64,000 nt of DNA from Leptospira montravelensis (GCF_004770045.1 NZ_RQFO01000017.1:62001-126000), one strand, 5' to 3'. Shown: positions 46,149-55,247, counted from the stretch's first letter. The notes: generated by a model from the sequence alone, not told the origin. Numbers and translations are program-made.

Positions 46149-46284
46149 TACAGTAAAAAGTTTTTTGTAAACTTTGGATCCGTCAAGAATTTATTTGAAG
46201 TGATTGAGCGATTTTCTGCAAACATGTCGCAGCCAAAGTTTAGTTTAAGTAGATGCAGTTGTAGTCGTAGAGTGGATTGGATTT

Positions 46285-46512
46285 TTATTCGTTTTCCTTG
46301 GCTCGTTTGATGAGAGAATAAAATGCATAAAGAAAACCTAAGAAAAAACCAATAAGGAGCCAAAGGGGCTCCGTTTTCAAATAGTCGTCAAGATAGTATC
46401 CTCCCACCACAAAAAGTGCTATGGAGGATACAAATTCAAAACCTGCACCAGCCATTGCCATAGGTGACTTCTCAGGTTTTTTGGCTGATGGTTTTTCGGA
46501 TTCGTTTTCCAT
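46285..46512 (-). CDS. atpZ: AtpZ/AtpI-family small membrane protein
   Basis: The 75-aa protein has a charged, Lys/Pro-rich N-terminus and two membrane helices (FVSSIALFVVGGYYLDDYLK and WLLIGFFLGFLYAFYSLIKR), with the G(A)GFEF..S..L..G pattern of AtpZ/AtpI proteins. It probably helps F0 assembly or divalent-cation supply. It lies about 6.4 kb from the atp operon and 1 base after lepB. Confidence 0.75.
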   Translation of the reverse strand: MENESEKPSAKKPEKSPMAMAGAGFEFVSSIALFVVGGYYLDDYLKTEPLWLLIGFFLGFLYAFYSLIKRAKENE

Positions 46513-46513
46513 C

Positions 46514-47551
46514 TTACTCTAGGATACGACCAATTCGGTTCCACCTAACACTTAATCTCCATAAACGGTATCTTAAAGTCCTTTCAATCCAACCAAATCG
46601 AGACTCATCATCACGATAGCGAGCATTATGTGAAGAAAAAATTTCAGAATAGTGACAACGTCTATCCAATGCATCTCCTTCATATCGTTCCGCAATTTCA
46701 GGCCCTTTCTCAGCGAGTTCCTGACCATCTTTATATTCACAGGTGGAGTCCTTCCAATCGATAGAAAAATAAATGATAAGTGCCTTACCTAAAATATCTT
46801 CACGTTTTACAAATCCCCAGGCGCGAGAATCATGTGAATCATCTCTATTGTCTCCCATCACCATATACTGGCCTTCCGGGATTTGACATCCGTGTAAAAA
46901 ATCGCAGAATTCGAAGATATGTGCACGACGATCATCTTCAAATCCTTCTAAAATATAATGTTCAAATCCTGGTTTGACTTCCTTAAAGAGAGCTCTTTGA
47001 GTCGCTTCTAAATTATCCAAATCTGAAAGTTCTTTTCCAATCGGAACTTCTTTTGGTTGGTAAGATTGGAACTCGTCGGAGCCTTTTTCCTTATACTCAA
47101 CCAGTGCAAAGTGTACTCTGCCTCTATCTTTAGTATCAATGTATTTACGAGTGATTCGGATTGTATCACCCGGAAGACCTACAACACGTTTCACAAATCG
47201 TTTGGCAAAAATCCCAGTCCTCGATTCTTCTTGGGCAAGTGCGGTTGCCGGTGGAATAAAGGTAACAATGTCACCACGTTTGGGATCATCAATGCGAAAG
47301 AGTTCCTTTTCGGTAAAAGGCATTCGAAAAGAATATCGCATTTTATTCACAAACAAAAAATCCCCAATTTTGAGTGTGGGTATCATCGAACCTGAAGGAA
47401 TATTATTAGCATCTAATATAGATGATTTGAAAGCAAAAACAAGAACGACAATGATTCCGAAAGAAATTCCAGAAGCTGCGGCTCCTTCTTTTGGTGGTTC
47501 TTTGGAATCTTGTTTTGGTTTGGATTGGAAGATGGACGAGAATATTCCCAT
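46514..47551 (-). CDS. lepB: signal peptidase I
   Basis: This inner-membrane serine protease removes signal peptides. The 345-aa protein has one N-terminal helix (ISFGIIVVLVFAFKSSI), the nucleophile Ser55 in NIPSGSMIPTLKIGDFLFVN, the general-base lysine region AKRFVKRVVGLPGDTIRI, and the box D/E motif MVMGDNRDDSHDSRAWGFV. The long insert between boxes D and E is usual for spirochaete and related enzymes. ATG 47551 is preferred over the TTG opening at 47608. atpZ follows by 1 base. Confidence 0.93.
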   Translation of the reverse strand: MGIFSSIFQSKPKQDSKEPPKEGAAASGISFGIIVVLVFAFKSSILDANNIPSGSMIPTLKIGDFLFVNKMRYSFRMPFTEKELFRIDDPKRGDIVTFIPPATALAQEESRTGIFAKRFVKRVVGLPGDTIRITRKYIDTKDRGRVHFALVEYKEKGSDEFQSYQPKEVPIGKELSDLDNLEATQRALFKEVKPGFEHYILEGFEDDRRAHIFEFCDFLHGCQIPEGQYMVMGDNRDDSHDSRAWGFVKREDILGKALIIYFSIDWKDSTCEYKDGQELAEKGPEIAERYEGDALDRRCHYSEIFSSHNARYRDDESRFGWIERTLRYRLWRLSVRWNRIGRILE

Positions 47552-47663
47552 AGGTTCGAAGCTAAGGAATCGGAATTTTCTGTCAAGAAAGGGGGAAAAA
47601 AAGCGCAAAAGACTTGTACTATTTTAGGGAATCGACGATACCATACATGGAGATCTTCTACTT

Positions 47664-48455
47664 ATGGAAACATCAATCCACGTTTTACGAAAAACCTTAC
47701 TGGAGATGAAGGAAAACTACTCTTTTGTCTGCATCAAAACAGGTACGGAAACCGAGGACATGGGAGAAGAAGAAATCTCCCTTTTAAAAACGATCACTGC
47801 CGGAATTTTGCCACTCTATGTGAAAATCGGCGGCCCAGAAGCAAGAAATGATATCCGAATTTGCCAAAGGATCGGTGTTTCTGGTATTTCTGCACCGATG
47901 GTAGAGTCCGAATATGCTCTAAAAAACTTCATTCAAACCATGAAGAATCTCCTATCACCTTTGGAATACGAATCTTATAACAAATCAATCAACATGGAAA
48001 CCATCACTGGATACAGAAACTTGATGGATATCTTCGATTCCGTTCCTTTTCAAAGTTTAGAGCAAGTAACAGCTGCTAGATCAGACCTTAGTGCTTCTAT
48101 GGATAAAAAACCTGATGACAAAGAAGTCACAAGAGTTTCCAAAAAAATAATATCGGAAGCAAAAAGCAGAGGGAAAAAAACTTCTGTTGGTGGAACCATC
48201 ACTAAAACCAATTTTGAACTCATTGCCAATGAAATTGAACCCGACTTTATCAACTCACGCCATGTAATGGTGGATACAAAAAAGGCAATTTCAATTGGTG
48301 CGACAGATGTGGCCGAATGTATGTTATTGTTTGAAATGGATTTATTTGAATTTTTCTCTAAAACATTTCCAGAAAAAGGTTATTATTACCGTAACCGAGT
48401 GGAAATCAACAGAGAACGGATTGGCGAAAGAAAGGTATTGTACTTTATTCGTTAA
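47664..48455 (+). CDS. HpcH/HpaI aldolase/citrate lyase-like protein
   Basis: The 263-aa cytoplasmic protein reads as a TIM barrel: FVCIKTGTETEDMGEEEISL, then PLYVKIGGPEARNDIRICQR with GVSGISAPMVESEYALKNF, TGYRNLMDIFDSVPFQSL, and TSVGGTITKTNFELI. This resembles the aldolase/citrate lyase superfamily with its metal-binding Glu/Asp positions, but it is divergent and the substrate is unknown. It is divergent from lepB, and the next gene starts right at its stop. Confidence 0.55.
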   Translation: METSIHVLRKTLLEMKENYSFVCIKTGTETEDMGEEEISLLKTITAGILPLYVKIGGPEARNDIRICQRIGVSGISAPMVESEYALKNFIQTMKNLLSPLEYESYNKSINMETITGYRNLMDIFDSVPFQSLEQVTAARSDLSASMDKKPDDKEVTRVSKKIISEAKSRGKKTSVGGTITKTNFELIANEIEPDFINSRHVMVDTKKAISIGATDVAECMLLFEMDLFEFFSKTFPEKGYYYRNRVEINRERIGERKVLYFIR

Positions 48456-50282
48456 GTGGTTTATTTATTTTTTTTATTCAGTTTAGTTTCTTCTTTTCTC
48501 TTTATTTCTCCTAAAAACTTTCATGCCCCCTTTCAAAAGGGGGTATTTCTTTTTTTAATTTCCCTGACCATCATTAGTTTTTGGAAAGAAAAAAAATTCA
48601 AATCAAAACAAAATTCCATATCGACTAACTTTGATTTTTTATCCGACAAACAAATCACCGTTCTCCCCTATTTACTTTTTATTAGCTCTCTTTTCTTTTT
48701 AATCACAAGTTCTTATCATGTTTTCCATTTATCAAAATCATTGGCCGATGTTTTTTTATTCCAAGACGCGGATTATATTGGCATTTCGGATATCCTCCTC
48801 TCAATTTCACGTGGAGAGGGATTTACCAGTAGCTACTATTCCGAATCAGGCGAAGGAAGTTACCTCCATCACCACTTTGCCCCAGGAATGGCAGTTCTAT
48901 CTCCCTTTGTTTATTTAATTCCAAATAGATGGGGGCTTGCTGCAGGAATTTTTTTTGTATATCAATTGGGAACTATACTTTGGTTGCTTTGGGCATATCA
49001 AATCACAACCAAAAACTCAAAAGAATCTGTAAATAAATTCTTAGTATTCTGGGTCCTTGTTACAAACCAATTGTATCTCTATCGCATTGGATCCAGTTTT
49101 CATTTCGAAGTTCTGGTTTTAGTTTTCGGAATTTTCTTTTTTTATATTTGGGAAAAAGGTAAGAAGATACAAAATGCCCAGTCTTTGCAGAGCTGGTTTT
49201 ACTATAGTATTTTGTCTATCGCTACAATTCTTTACCTTACTGTCAAAGAAGATATTGGGATTTACTTACTTCTATTTTTTATTCCTACAGTTTTAAATCT
49301 TTTATATAATCTTTCGAAAAAAATTAAGAATTCTCCAAAGGCTAATCCATTTTTTATTTTTTTATCTCAAGAAAAATCTACCAATCTATCACTAACAATC
49401 GTCCTTAGCATTACATTCATTTGGTTGTGTTTCATTTTTTTCTTTTATCCAAAGTTTGGTGACAAATCAGAATCCATCTCCTGGACCCAAACACTCACCC
49501 AAGAATACCATCCCGTATTCAAACAAGTAAACGGTTTTCAAAAATCACTTCAATTTTTTTTGGAGTTAACCATCAGCGGGGGACTCGGCATCTTTCAGAT
49601 GTTATCTGAAGTTATGGGAATCGGACTAATATACACGACTCATCTTTTTTCATCAAGACCCTGGCACCATGAAGTATATACGTATTACTGTTATTCGCTT
49701 ATACCTTTTATCCTCTATAGCGGAATTTTATGGATTCAATCCGAAAAAAAAACCAGTCCTACTTTTATTTTCTTTATGTTGGCTTGTCTGTTTTGGAAGA
49801 ACTCACTCGATCAAAATTATCCACTAAATACTAAAATCGAAAGCCCTTGGAAAAATCCAACGATCCAAAGGGAAATCCAATCAGATCTGAAAGAAGTCAA
49901 TTTGATTCTACTCTCCAAAAATAAGGAACCTATTCCTTGGAAGCCAGATGAGAAACAAATCCCTGAAATTCTAAAGTATTTAAATTTGCCTTCGGATCTG
50001 AAAGAAAACTCAAACCGAATATTTGTCTTCTCACAGTATAACCTTTCTTTCTACCTCGCAGACAAAACGACAACCTATCCGTTAGAACAAATCAAACACT
50101 CCTCATCTATATGCAAAAAAGCAAATGTTTGTTATATGGTCATGGCTCCTGAATTTACAGATGAAATTCTCTGGCCGAAATCGAGAATATTGGAGTATAA
50201 AAAAGAATTAGAAAACCAAAAGGGTGTTTTTGTATGGAAAGGGAACCAAATAGAAGTTTGGAAATTAAAACAAACAAACTAA
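48456..50282 (+). CDS. DUF2079-type polytopic membrane protein
   Basis: The 608-aa protein has ten or more hydrophobic helices with a large C-terminal extracytoplasmic portion. The DUF2079 pattern is present: a GEGSYLHHHFAPGMAVLSPF block after the first helices and YRIGSSFHFEVLVLVFGIFF. These proteins are thought to be GT-C-type glycosyltransferases or related membrane enzymes. The start is GTG 48456, immediately after the stop of the aldolase-like gene, so the two are co-expressed. The substrate is unknown. Confidence 0.75.
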   Translation: MVYLFFLFSLVSSFLFISPKNFHAPFQKGVFLFLISLTIISFWKEKKFKSKQNSISTNFDFLSDKQITVLPYLLFISSLFFLITSSYHVFHLSKSLADVFLFQDADYIGISDILLSISRGEGFTSSYYSESGEGSYLHHHFAPGMAVLSPFVYLIPNRWGLAAGIFFVYQLGTILWLLWAYQITTKNSKESVNKFLVFWVLVTNQLYLYRIGSSFHFEVLVLVFGIFFFYIWEKGKKIQNAQSLQSWFYYSILSIATILYLTVKEDIGIYLLLFFIPTVLNLLYNLSKKIKNSPKANPFFIFLSQEKSTNLSLTIVLSITFIWLCFIFFFYPKFGDKSESISWTQTLTQEYHPVFKQVNGFQKSLQFFLELTISGGLGIFQMLSEVMGIGLIYTTHLFSSRPWHHEVYTYYCYSLIPFILYSGILWIQSEKKTSPTFIFFMLACLFWKNSLDQNYPLNTKIESPWKNPTIQREIQSDLKEVNLILLSKNKEPIPWKPDEKQIPEILKYLNLPSDLKENSNRIFVFSQYNLSFYLADKTTTYPLEQIKHSSSICKKANVCYMVMAPEFTDEILWPKSRILEYKKELENQKGVFVWKGNQIEVWKLKQTN

Positions 50283-50377
50283 GATGGTTGATTTAGGTGG
50301 GTGCTGGTTCTCTGGAAAGGGAATTAAACGATATACGCAAAGTTGCAAAATGAATCAAGAGAAAGAAAAAATAGAAC

Positions 50378-50406
50378 TTGATTGTGATACAAATTCGTAT
50401 TACAAT
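50378..50406 (+). promoter_or_regulatory. promoter and overlapping operator of the toxin-antitoxin pair
   Basis: -35 TTGATT (50378-50383), 17-base spacer, -10 TACAAT (50401-50406). Overlaid on it is an inverted repeat ATTGTGATAC (50381-50390) / GTATTACAAT (50397-50406) with one mismatch and a 6-base spacer. The antitoxin ATG is at 50415, only 8 bases after the -10, so the RNA would be almost leaderless. The dyad is the likely autorepression site for the ribbon-helix-helix antitoxin. Confidence 0.65.
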
Positions 50407-50414
50407 TCTAAATT

Positions 50415-50675
50415 ATGATCAGTTTGCGTTTACCCCCAGAATTAGAAAGAAAACTAGATTCATTTGCAAAATCTGAAGGTAAAAGTCGCACTCAAATAGT
50501 AAAAGATTCGATTCTGGAATATATCCAAAACCGAGGTAATAGCAAAACTCCCTTTGAATTAGGGGCAGATTTATTTGGAAAACATGATTCAGGGAATGCA
50601 GATTTAGCTCAAAATAGAAAAGTTTACCTTCAGAAAACTATTGGAATGAAGAATGAAAAACGTAGCTCTCGTTGA
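50415..50675 (+). CDS. ribbon-helix-helix antitoxin (VapB-type)
   Basis: The 86-aa protein begins with the CopG/RHH fold MISLRLPPELERKLDSFAKS followed by GKSRTQIVKDSILEYIQ, which would bind DNA as a dimer. The rest is a charged tail that would wrap the toxin. The stop overlaps the toxin gene by 23 bp, the usual arrangement. An operator-like dyad lies on its promoter. Confidence 0.85.
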   Translation: MISLRLPPELERKLDSFAKSEGKSRTQIVKDSILEYIQNRGNSKTPFELGADLFGKHDSGNADLAQNRKVYLQKTIGMKNEKRSSR

Positions 50676-51069
50676 TTCAGGTCCAATCATTGCATTATTC
50701 AATTCGAAAGATAAATTTCATAAACCAACTTTAAAATTTCTTAAATCATTTAACGGTGAATTAGTTTCTTCATGGCCAGTCATTACTGAAGTTGTTTACC
50801 TATTATCATTCTCAGTTGAGGCACAATCAGACTTTCTTGAATGGATTGAAAGAGGAAGTATCAAAATATTTGATTTAAACATAGAGGATCATAAATACAT
50901 CAAAAATCGAATGAAAAAGTATTCTGATTTACCTATGGATTTAGCTGATGCTTCCTTGATGTGCATTTCTGAAAAAATGGGTATCGAACGAATTGTTAGC
51001 ATTGATTCAGACTTTTCGATTTACAAAAACTTAAAAGGAAAATATTTACAAAACCTTTTCAAAGTTTAA
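50653..51069 (+). CDS. vapC: PIN-domain toxin (VapC-type ribonuclease)
   Basis: The 138-aa PIN protein shows the acidic residues of the family: Asp8 in VALVDSGPIIALF, Glu46 in PVITEVVYLL, Asp99 in MDLADASLMC, and Asp118/Asp120 in SIDSDFSIYK. These coordinate Mg2+ for RNA cleavage. It overlaps its RHH antitoxin. The targets (tRNA, rRNA or other) are not predictable from the sequence. Confidence 0.88.
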   Translation: MKNVALVDSGPIIALFNSKDKFHKPTLKFLKSFNGELVSSWPVITEVVYLLSFSVEAQSDFLEWIERGSIKIFDLNIEDHKYIKNRMKKYSDLPMDLADASLMCISEKMGIERIVSIDSDFSIYKNLKGKYLQNLFKV

Positions 51070-51094
51070 ATGCATTTAATCGCATAACACCGAC

Positions 51095-52117
51095 TTAACC
51101 TACAAAATGAAAAACTTCATATCCATGCTCACGTTTTTCGATGCGAATCTGGCCTTCTAAAACCAATTTCTGGATGATGCTATACACAAGTCCCAGTGCC
51201 GTAGGTAAGTGACCGCCATTATGAACTTTTTTTCCAATGGCCGCCTCCATTAGCACTTTTAAGTCGGATTCCCCTTCTTTGAGCCGGCGTAACACTCCTT
51301 TTTCAAGGATACTCAATGTTTTTTTCACAAGCGTGATTGTTTTTTTAGGATCTTCAATTTCGCTACCATGTGCAGGTAACATTCGTTTAATGGGCTCTTC
51401 CAAAAGTTTGGAAAGTGTAAAATAATAATCACTTAAATTCCCATCCATTTCAGAATAGATGGCGGTGAGATTGGCAATGATCAAATCCCCAGAAAAATAA
51501 ATGCCTGTCGAAGGATCTACAGGTGTGATATGATACAAATTATGACCCGGTGTGTGTAAAAATCGAAACAACCTCCCACCTAACTCTAAGCTGTCGTTAT
51601 GATCAATTTTGACATCAATTCGTAAAACAGGATCTCCTTTTTTGGTTTCACTAAATTTACTATAAAACTGTCGCCAACCGTGGCGAGATTCTTCTAAAAT
51701 TCGATTCAGTTCTTCTTTATCACCAAATGCTTTTTGAAACAAGTCTTCTGTGGCTTCTTCAAAAAGTTTCATCGATTCTAAATAATTTCCCACCCCGTCG
51801 GCCATAGCACGGTATCCATAATAGGTTACATTCTTTGCATAAGACTTCAGAACTAAAGAAGAGGAGATATGATCAAGATGGTTATGAGTATAAATAATAT
51901 GACGAATGTCTTTAAACGAAAATCCATTAGTTTTTAAGGATGCTTGTAACATCGGGATGGATTCAATATAACCAGAATCAATGAGGGTTAAACCATCATC
52001 ACCTTGGTATAAATAAATATTGTTTGGTGCGTAAAATGGTTGGGGGAGAATGATTTTAAAGACACCATCCCCGATGTCTTCCATCTCAGGAATTCGTTTG
52101 GGGATGGTAACTTTCAT
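51095..52117 (-). CDS. MBL-fold metallo-hydrolase
   Basis: The 340-aa protein has the metallo-beta-lactamase metal motif HIIYTHNHLDHIS (HxHxDH), the second histidine region FLHTPGHNLYHITPVD, and GIYFSGDLII with its aspartate, plus a C-terminal helical/winged segment (GLVYSIIQKLVLEGQIRIEK) as in the LACTB2/beta-lactamase-like 2 type. It probably hydrolyses a thioester or similar ester. It lies 9 bases after the MaoC dehydratase, so a CoA-thioester substrate is plausible but unproven. Confidence 0.8.
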   Translation of the reverse strand: MKVTIPKRIPEMEDIGDGVFKIILPQPFYAPNNIYLYQGDDGLTLIDSGYIESIPMLQASLKTNGFSFKDIRHIIYTHNHLDHISSSLVLKSYAKNVTYYGYRAMADGVGNYLESMKLFEEATEDLFQKAFGDKEELNRILEESRHGWRQFYSKFSETKKGDPVLRIDVKIDHNDSLELGGRLFRFLHTPGHNLYHITPVDPSTGIYFSGDLIIANLTAIYSEMDGNLSDYYFTLSKLLEEPIKRMLPAHGSEIEDPKKTITLVKKTLSILEKGVLRRLKEGESDLKVLMEAAIGKKVHNGGHLPTALGLVYSIIQKLVLEGQIRIEKREHGYEVFHFVG

Positions 52118-52126
52118 TTTTTCACC

Positions 52127-53305
52127 TTATGGTTGTTTTTTGATGATCAATCTTCTTTCAATTTCGAAGATTTTTTCTGGAATTTTTTCTTTTCCCAATT
52201 TCTTTTTATCGTTTTCTTTTAGGAAAAGATCAGCACCAAATTTTTCTAAAGCATCATTTGCTTTGATGTTTTTGAGTCCAATGAACTGGATTTGTACTTC
52301 ACCCGCAGGGATTCCGTATTCCGTTCCTTTGTCTTCTGTAGTTAATATACGAGAAATACAAGTTACTGTATCACCAGAAAAAGCAGGTTGTGTGTGGTAA
52401 CCTTCTGTGAATCCAAGTTCCCAAATAGCATTTTCAGAAATATCACGGGAAGCCATACCAGCTAACCAACCAAATACGAGTCCACCATAAACTACTGGTT
52501 CTCCACCCATTGGGCCAGAGATTCCTGCCGAATACAATTTGTCATAATGAAGTGGGTGCGTATTTCCTACTCGGAAAGTCCATTGGTAATGTTCATCAGT
52601 GATGGTTCTTCCATTTTGGTGCACATAAATTTGGCCTGGTTTGAAGTTTTCAAAGTAAGTATGGCCCCAAGTAACATCTTTCATCTCTGTTGGGAATTTG
52701 AGGTTAGGAAGTTTGAGGACGGGCGTTTTTGATTCTGGAAAAAATGCGGAAGCATCACCAGGTTTGGGATTGCCTTTGGGTTTTCCGTTGGACTGGTAAA
52801 TCATGATTTTACGTTCGTATTGTAAAACCACTTCGTTTTTTTGGTTGAGACAAAGTGTTCTCACACTTACGATTCCTGGTTTGTCAGGACCTTTGTCATC
52901 GACTGCCAAAATTTTTGTGCGAGAAGAAAGTGTGTCACCTGGATAAACTGGTAATAAAAATTGTGCGTTGTAATAACCGAGGTTTGCAAGCGCCTTCTCA
53001 CTGTTATTTTGTACACCAATCGAAAGTGCTAGGTTAAACACCATAAGAGGGTGGACTAGTAAATCAGCAAATCCATGTGCCTTTGCATATTCTGCAGATA
53101 GGTAAAGTGGGTTTGCATCCATAAACACAGTCGCAAATTCTTGGGCAAAACTTCTGTCCACAGTGAATTGACGAGGGTGAACATAGATATCACCTACATT
53201 AAATTCTTCGAGGTATCGTCCATAAATGTTCTTTTTGACATCGGAGAGTGAAGCAGGTGTGCTGGGAGCTAACTCACCAAAGGGGGACATAGGTTTTTCG
53301 GCCAT
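52127..53305 (-). CDS. MaoC-family dehydratase with two hotdog domains
   Basis: The 392-aa protein contains two MaoC hotdog halves. The first has [20 protein letters not shown] and [20 protein letters not shown]; the second has [20 protein letters not shown] and [19 protein letters not shown]. Such duplicated proteins hydrate or dehydrate acyl-CoA or methylmalyl-CoA intermediates. It is followed by the MBL hydrolase in the same unit. Whether both halves are catalytic is not clear. Confidence 0.85.
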   Translation of the reverse strand: MAEKPMSPFGELAPSTPASLSDVKKNIYGRYLEEFNVGDIYVHPRQFTVDRSFAQEFATVFMDANPLYLSAEYAKAHGFADLLVHPLMVFNLALSIGVQNNSEKALANLGYYNAQFLLPVYPGDTLSSRTKILAVDDKGPDKPGIVSVRTLCLNQKNEVVLQYERKIMIYQSNGKPKGNPKPGDASAFFPESKTPVLKLPNLKFPTEMKDVTWGHTYFENFKPGQIYVHQNGRTITDEHYQWTFRVGNTHPLHYDKLYSAGISGPMGGEPVVYGGLVFGWLAGMASRDISENAIWELGFTEGYHTQPAFSGDTVTCISRILTTEDKGTEYGIPAGEVQIQFIGLKNIKANDALEKFGADLFLKENDKKKLGKEKIPEKIFEIERRLIIKKQP

Positions 53306-53376
53306 GATAATTCCTTTTTCGAATGGGATAGGACTAATTTTCCAAGAGAGGTCCTACCGAAAACGATTTTTCAGCC

Positions 53377-53571
53377 TCATCCGGTCGCTCGTTTGGCGTA
53401 TTCCTCCTTCCAAGCACTATGCCAGTGGTACCATTCTTCACGCACAGCACGGTACCGAACCAAATCACTACGAACTTCTAACATAAGTGATTCTAATTCT
53501 TCCACACGGCGGAAAAGTCGTAAGGTCAAAGCCTCCCACTCTTCCTGGTTTTGGTCCAGCCAAGGTTCCAT
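53377..53571 (-). CDS. small acidic helical protein, 64 aa
   Basis: The sequence MEPWLDQNQEEWEALTLRLF... is charged and predicted helical, rich in Glu, Arg and Trp, with no signal. It could form a coiled coil. No family is recognised and no clear ribosome site is seen before ATG 53571. It lies between the MaoC gene (same strand) and the divergent dehydrogenase. The amino-acid make-up favours a real gene, but support is modest. Confidence 0.45.
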   Translation of the reverse strand: MEPWLDQNQEEWEALTLRLFRRVEELESLMLEVRSDLVRYRAVREEWYHWHSAWKEEYAKRATG

Positions 53572-53642
53572 AAAATTTATATCGGCTGATCTTTTCCGTA
53601 AAATGTTGCTTTTTTAGCCGGGTGGCCATTCGAATCTGGATC

Positions 53643-55247
53643 ATGACCTTTGTTTTTCCTACTGAAGATTCCATTCCTCAAAAATACAAGATCCAACCCA
53701 TCCACCAAAAAGAATACCTTCTGGGTGGAGAAATTCGGATTTGGGAGGGTGAATCACAAATTGTCAAATCACCAATCTTTTTAAACAAAAATGGGAAATT
53801 GGAACAAGTGGTTTTAGGATCCTATCCTAATTTTGATGAAAAACAAAGTTTATTAGCACTCGATGCAGCTGTCAAAGCCTTCGACCACGGAACAGGCGTT
53901 TGGCCCATTGCCACTTCTAAAGAAAGAATTGATGCCGTTCGAAAATTCATTACACTCATGAAGGGGAAAAGAGACCAAATCATTTTACTTCTTATGTGGG
54001 AGATTGGCAAAACAGAAAAGGATGCCACAAAAGAATTTGAAAGAACTATCGAATACCTAGAAGATACTATCGAATCTTTACAAGAACTGGAAACAACTTC
54101 CTCCAATTATATCAAAGAAGGAGGTCTGATTGCACAAATCAAACGTTCTCCTTATGGAGTGGTTCTTTGTATGGGACCATTTAATTACCCATTAAACGAA
54201 ACTTTTTGTACACTGATTCCAGCCATCCTTATGGGAAATACAGTTGTTTTTAAACCAGCAAAGTATGGAGTGTTATTACTCCAACCGCTTCTTGAATGTT
54301 TTAAAGAAGCTTTTCCACCGGGTGTCATCAACACCGTATATGGTGATGGTGCCAAAGTCATTTCTCCGATTATGGAGTCAGGCAAAATTGATGTTTTTGC
54401 ATTTATTGGTTCGAGTCATACAGCAAACCTCATCACCAAAAAACATCCCAAACTAAACCGCCTAAGATCCGTTTTAGGATTGAATGCAAAAAATCCAGTA
54501 ATCGTTTTACCTGACACGGACTTAAAAACAATGGTTCCTGAAATTCTATCGGGATCCCTTGCTTATAATGGACAAAGATGTACGGCGCTCAAAATTCTTT
54601 TTGTTCACAAAGACATTTTAGATGAGTTTACTAAACTTTACTTAGAAGAGTTAGCCAAATGGAAAGCGGGAATGCCTTGGGAAGAAGCGGTGAATTTTAC
54701 ACCACTACCTGAAGAAGGAAAAACAAACTGGTTAAAAGAACTTTTGGATGATGCTTTGGCAAAAGGATCAAAAATTCTGAATCCTGGTGGAGGCGCAATC
54801 CATGAATCGTTTATGTTTCCAGCAGTCCTTTCGCCAGTTTCACCAAACGCACGTTTGTATCATGAAGAACAGTTTGGGCCACTGGTTCCCATTGTTCCCT
54901 TTTCGACGATCGAAGAACCTTTAGATTATATCTATGCATCCAATATGGGCCAACAAGCGAGTGTCTTTGGGAAAGATCCAAAAACCGTTGGCAAACTCAT
55001 TGATATTCTAGTAAACCAAGTGGCTAGGGTGAATTGGAATGCACAGTGCCAAAGGGGTCCAGATTCCTTTCCTTTTTCTGGACGTAAAGATTCTGCCGAT
55101 GGAACACTTTCCGTTTCCGATGCCCTTCGTGTTTTTTCCATTCGTACGGTTGTAAGTTTCAAAGACAATGAAATGGGACGTAATCTTCTAGGAGAAGTAC
55201 TGAAAGAAAGATCTTCCAACTACCTAAGCCAAGAATTTCACTTGTAA
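53643..55247 (+). CDS. GapN-like aldehyde dehydrogenase, catalytic Glu missing
   Basis: The 534-aa aldehyde dehydrogenase resembles non-phosphorylating NADP-dependent GAPDH: CMGPFNYPLNETFCTLIPAI, GNTVVFKPAKYG, the nucleophile Cys313 in YNGQRCTALKILF, and QCQRGPDSFPFSGRKDS. The residue 34 positions before the cysteine, normally the general base Glu of ELGG, is Gly279 in VLGLNAKNPVIVLPD. The enzyme may use another base or be altered. It starts at ATG 53643; the frame also opens at GTG 53622. The substrate is inferred from the family only. Confidence 0.75.
   Translation: MTFVFPTEDSIPQKYKIQPIHQKEYLLGGEIRIWEGESQIVKSPIFLNKNGKLEQVVLGSYPNFDEKQSLLALDAAVKAFDHGTGVWPIATSKERIDAVRKFITLMKGKRDQIILLLMWEIGKTEKDATKEFERTIEYLEDTIESLQELETTSSNYIKEGGLIAQIKRSPYGVVLCMGPFNYPLNETFCTLIPAILMGNTVVFKPAKYGVLLLQPLLECFKEAFPPGVINTVYGDGAKVISPIMESGKIDVFAFIGSSHTANLITKKHPKLNRLRSVLGLNAKNPVIVLPDTDLKTMVPEILSGSLAYNGQRCTALKILFVHKDILDEFTKLYLEELAKWKAGMPWEEAVNFTPLPEEGKTNWLKELLDDALAKGSKILNPGGGAIHESFMFPAVLSPVSPNARLYHEEQFGPLVPIVPFSTIEEPLDYIYASNMGQQASVFGKDPKTVGKLIDILVNQVARVNWNAQCQRGPDSFPFSGRKDSADGTLSVSDALRVFSIRTVVSFKDNEMGRNLLGEVLKERSSNYLSQEFHL

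Larger units (their letters stand above)
45943..46284. other. ilvB upstream region
   Basis: The 342-base gap between atpZ and ilvB holds the leader peptide ORF, the paired hairpins and a possible promoter TTGACG. The part 46190-46284 shows nothing further. A leftward ORF through 46148-46363 overlaps atpZ and is not supported. Confidence 0.6.

Noticed and set aside
46148..46363. Leftward 71-aa ORF before the ilv leader
   Set aside because: It overlaps atpZ in another frame and has no ribosome site or recognisable sequence.
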